Assembly: GCA_039920165.1 (NCBI GenBank) | Contig: JBDSEG010000138.1 | Coordinates: 1-15,125, forward strand | Source: JBDSEG01 sp039920165 | GTDB taxonomy: Bacteria; Pseudomonadota; Gammaproteobacteria; Burkholderiales; Burkholderiaceae_C | Length of the DNA stretch: 15,125 nt | Direction: 5' to 3' | Part shown: in pieces, positions 13,925 to 15,125 of the stretch | Numbering within the stretch: position 1 is the stretch's first letter | Layout: the number at the start of each line of letters is the position of its first letter | Notes under the pieces: model-generated | Told to the model about the DNA's origin: nothing | What the model saw: the letters and a program-made list of their open reading frames with translations, nothing else | Databases searched by the model: none | Program-made: the position numbers and the translations under genes

Positions 13925-15125
13925 TCAGATCTTGCGAAGGTACGCCAGCAAGGCCGGAGTCTCGCTCTGCGTGAAGGGGCGATCGATGACCGGCGGAGTG
14001 ACGCCCGGCTTCGTCGTCAGCAGCGGCGCCGCCGGGTTCTGCACCTGGACGCGCTTGAAGAACTGCGTGTAGTGGTCGAGCATCTCCTCGAGCGTCGCCG
14101 CCGTGTTGTTGGAGAAATAGGGAGCCGTCCGACTCAGCCCGCGCAGGCTGGGGATGTCCATGTGCTGGATGTCGCCGGGGCCGCCCGCCGCCGGATAACC
14201 GGTGAGCAGCAGGCGCCCGGGGTCCGAGGTCGTGAGCCGGGTGACGCACGGTGGCTGCGCGCCGCCGGCACCGCACGGCGTCCCGCTCGGCGCCGTGCCG
14301 CTGTTGGTGACTTCGTAGGTGCGCACGTTCTTCATCTGGCTGGCGCTGCAGGGTTTGAAGTCGAAGCGCGCCGGGCTGACGGTGTCGACCGGCCGCGGGC
14401 AAGCGGTCGCCACGTCGTGATAGCGCGCGATCGCCGTCGGCGTACCGGCCGTGCCTTGCAGGATCGGCACGCTGCCGCTGGGGTGACCGGCCTGGTTGCC
14501 GTGGCACTGGCCGCAGGCGCGCTCGAACACCCGCTTGACCGCTGCCTCCAGCGGGTCGAGCACCGGGTCGGGGTCGGGCAGCGACGTCGATCCGCTGGCC
14601 ATCGCGTCCGCCAGCGCTTTCACGGCAGGCGACGAGAACTTCGCGTTCTGGAAGACGGCCAGGTCGTCGAGTAAGCCGGCCGGCGGATCGATGGCGGCGG
14701 AGGCATGGTTGCGCAGCGCGGCGAGGGCCTGGTTCTGCAGCGTGTCGATGCGGCCGTCGAGCTGGTAGCCGCCGCTCGGATTGGCGCCGCGCGGCCAAAC
14801 CGGGCCGAGACCGTCGGGGCCGGTGATGCGAACGTCGAGGATCGAAGGCACCGAGCGCCAGACGTCAGCAACAGTCTCGCTCGTCGGCCGCGCTGACGCC
14901 GGGCACGGCACGGTCGCGCCGCAGTCGAGCAGCTTGACGTTCGAGGGCAACGGGACGGTGACGCGGACAAGGCCGTTCCGGGTCAGGTTGGTGAAGTCGC
15001 GGGCAGTTGCGCCGTTGACGCGGAAGTCGTCGGCATCGATGGCGCGAAAGAGCGGGTCGTCGGCGCCGCCTGCGAGCATCGCCGCGTGGCGCGCCTGGGC
15101 GCTGGCGGCCTGAGCTGGAAGCTCT
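13925..15125 (-). CDS. Di-haem cytochrome c peroxidase/MauG-like protein (3' part; 5' end off the right edge)
   Basis: The visible 399 residues stay open to the window edge, upstream of an internal ATG at 15079, so this is the C-terminal part of a larger gene. A c-type haem motif CGQCH lies at 14501-14515, and the late segment TAPYFSNNTAATLEEMLDHY is the form seen in di-haem cytochrome c peroxidases and MauG-like proteins. The N-terminal haem motif would lie outside the window. Such proteins are periplasmic and pass electrons to peroxide or another oxidant; some are oxidases of other substrates. Extra Cys residues (for example in CGATVPC and TPCGAGGAQPPC) could form disulfides. The stop is followed at once by a GC-rich hairpin. 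The family call is good; the substrate is unknown. Confidence 0.85.
   Translation of the reverse strand, partial: ELPAQAASAQARHAAMLAGGADDPLFRAIDADDFRVNGATARDFTNLTRNGLVRVTVPLPSNVKLLDCGATVPCPASARPTSETVADVWRSVPSILDVRITGPDGLGPVWPRGANPSGGYQLDGRIDTLQNQALAALRNHASAAIDPPAGLLDDLAVFQNAKFSSPAVKALADAMASGSTSLPDPDPVLDPLEAAVKRVFERACGQCHGNQAGHPSGSVPILQGTAGTPTAIARYHDVATACPRPVDTVSPARFDFKPCSASQMKNVRTYEVTNSGTAPSGTPCGAGGAQPPCVTRLTTSDPGRLLLTGYPAAGGPGDIQHMDIPSLRGLSRTAPYFSNNTAATLEEMLDHYTQFFKRVQVQNPAAPLLTTKPGVTPPVIDRPFTQSETPALLAYLRKI

Noticed and set aside
12917..14674. A 585-codon plus-strand frame across the hydrolase and cytochrome genes
   Set aside because: It crosses the intergenic gap and the ends of two supported minus-strand genes, and has no domain signature.
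1..15125. Mobile element, prophage, CRISPR or anti-phage defence system
   Set aside because: No transposase, integrase, terminal repeats, spacer array, nuclease or toxin pair was seen; the content is metabolic, regulatory and transport genes of uniform base composition.

Overview
This is a very GC-rich chromosomal window, packed mostly with short gaps, from what looks like a betaproteobacterium, probably of the order Burkholderiales. That placement is an inference from three things: a Bug-type tripartite tricarboxylate (TTT) solute receptor, a sigma-54 activator beside a malonate gene set, and the general style of the proteins. I see no rRNA, tRNA, CRISPR array, insertion sequence or phage gene. 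Thirteen genes are supported, of which the two at the window edges are partial.

Left part (1-6604). A PAS-AAA+-Fis sigma-54 activator (minus strand) is divergent from a plus-strand run: malonyl-CoA decarboxylase, a Bug-family periplasmic solute-binding protein, malonyl-CoA synthetase (MatB type) and a DMT/EamA transporter. The simplest reading is a malonate-use module: a periplasmic receptor captures malonate or a related acid, MatB activates it to malonyl-CoA with ATP and CoA, and the decarboxylase yields acetyl-CoA and CO2. The divergent activator is the obvious candidate regulator. The membrane partners of the Bug receptor are not in the window. The minus-strand gene beyond the activator shows only its first codons and looks like an FAD/NAD-binding oxidoreductase.

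Middle part (6608-12633). A minus-strand run reads, in transcription order: HMG-CoA lyase, YbaK-type tRNA-editing protein, a small Cys-rich DUF1289 protein, a DsbA-fold 2-hydroxychromene-2-carboxylate isomerase family protein, NudC-type NADH pyrophosphatase, and a soluble four-PAS hybrid histidine kinase with a C-terminal receiver. Three junctions are 4-base ATGA stop/start overlaps, so translation of these genes is probably coupled. The kinase gene ends 3 bases from the converging DMT gene.

Right part (12634-15125). A minus-strand alpha/beta hydrolase with a good ribosome-binding site lies behind a 135-base gap holding two perfect 8-bp inverted repeats. One of them sits directly after the stop of a di-haem cytochrome c peroxidase-like gene whose 5' end is off the window.

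I do not see a clearly new biological system. The points most worth a second look are the DMT gene with coding sequence upstream of its first ATG and no usable start, the Bug receptor inside a mat operon under a sigma-54 activator, the NudC-kinase coupling, and a short ~10-bp-period intergenic repeat.
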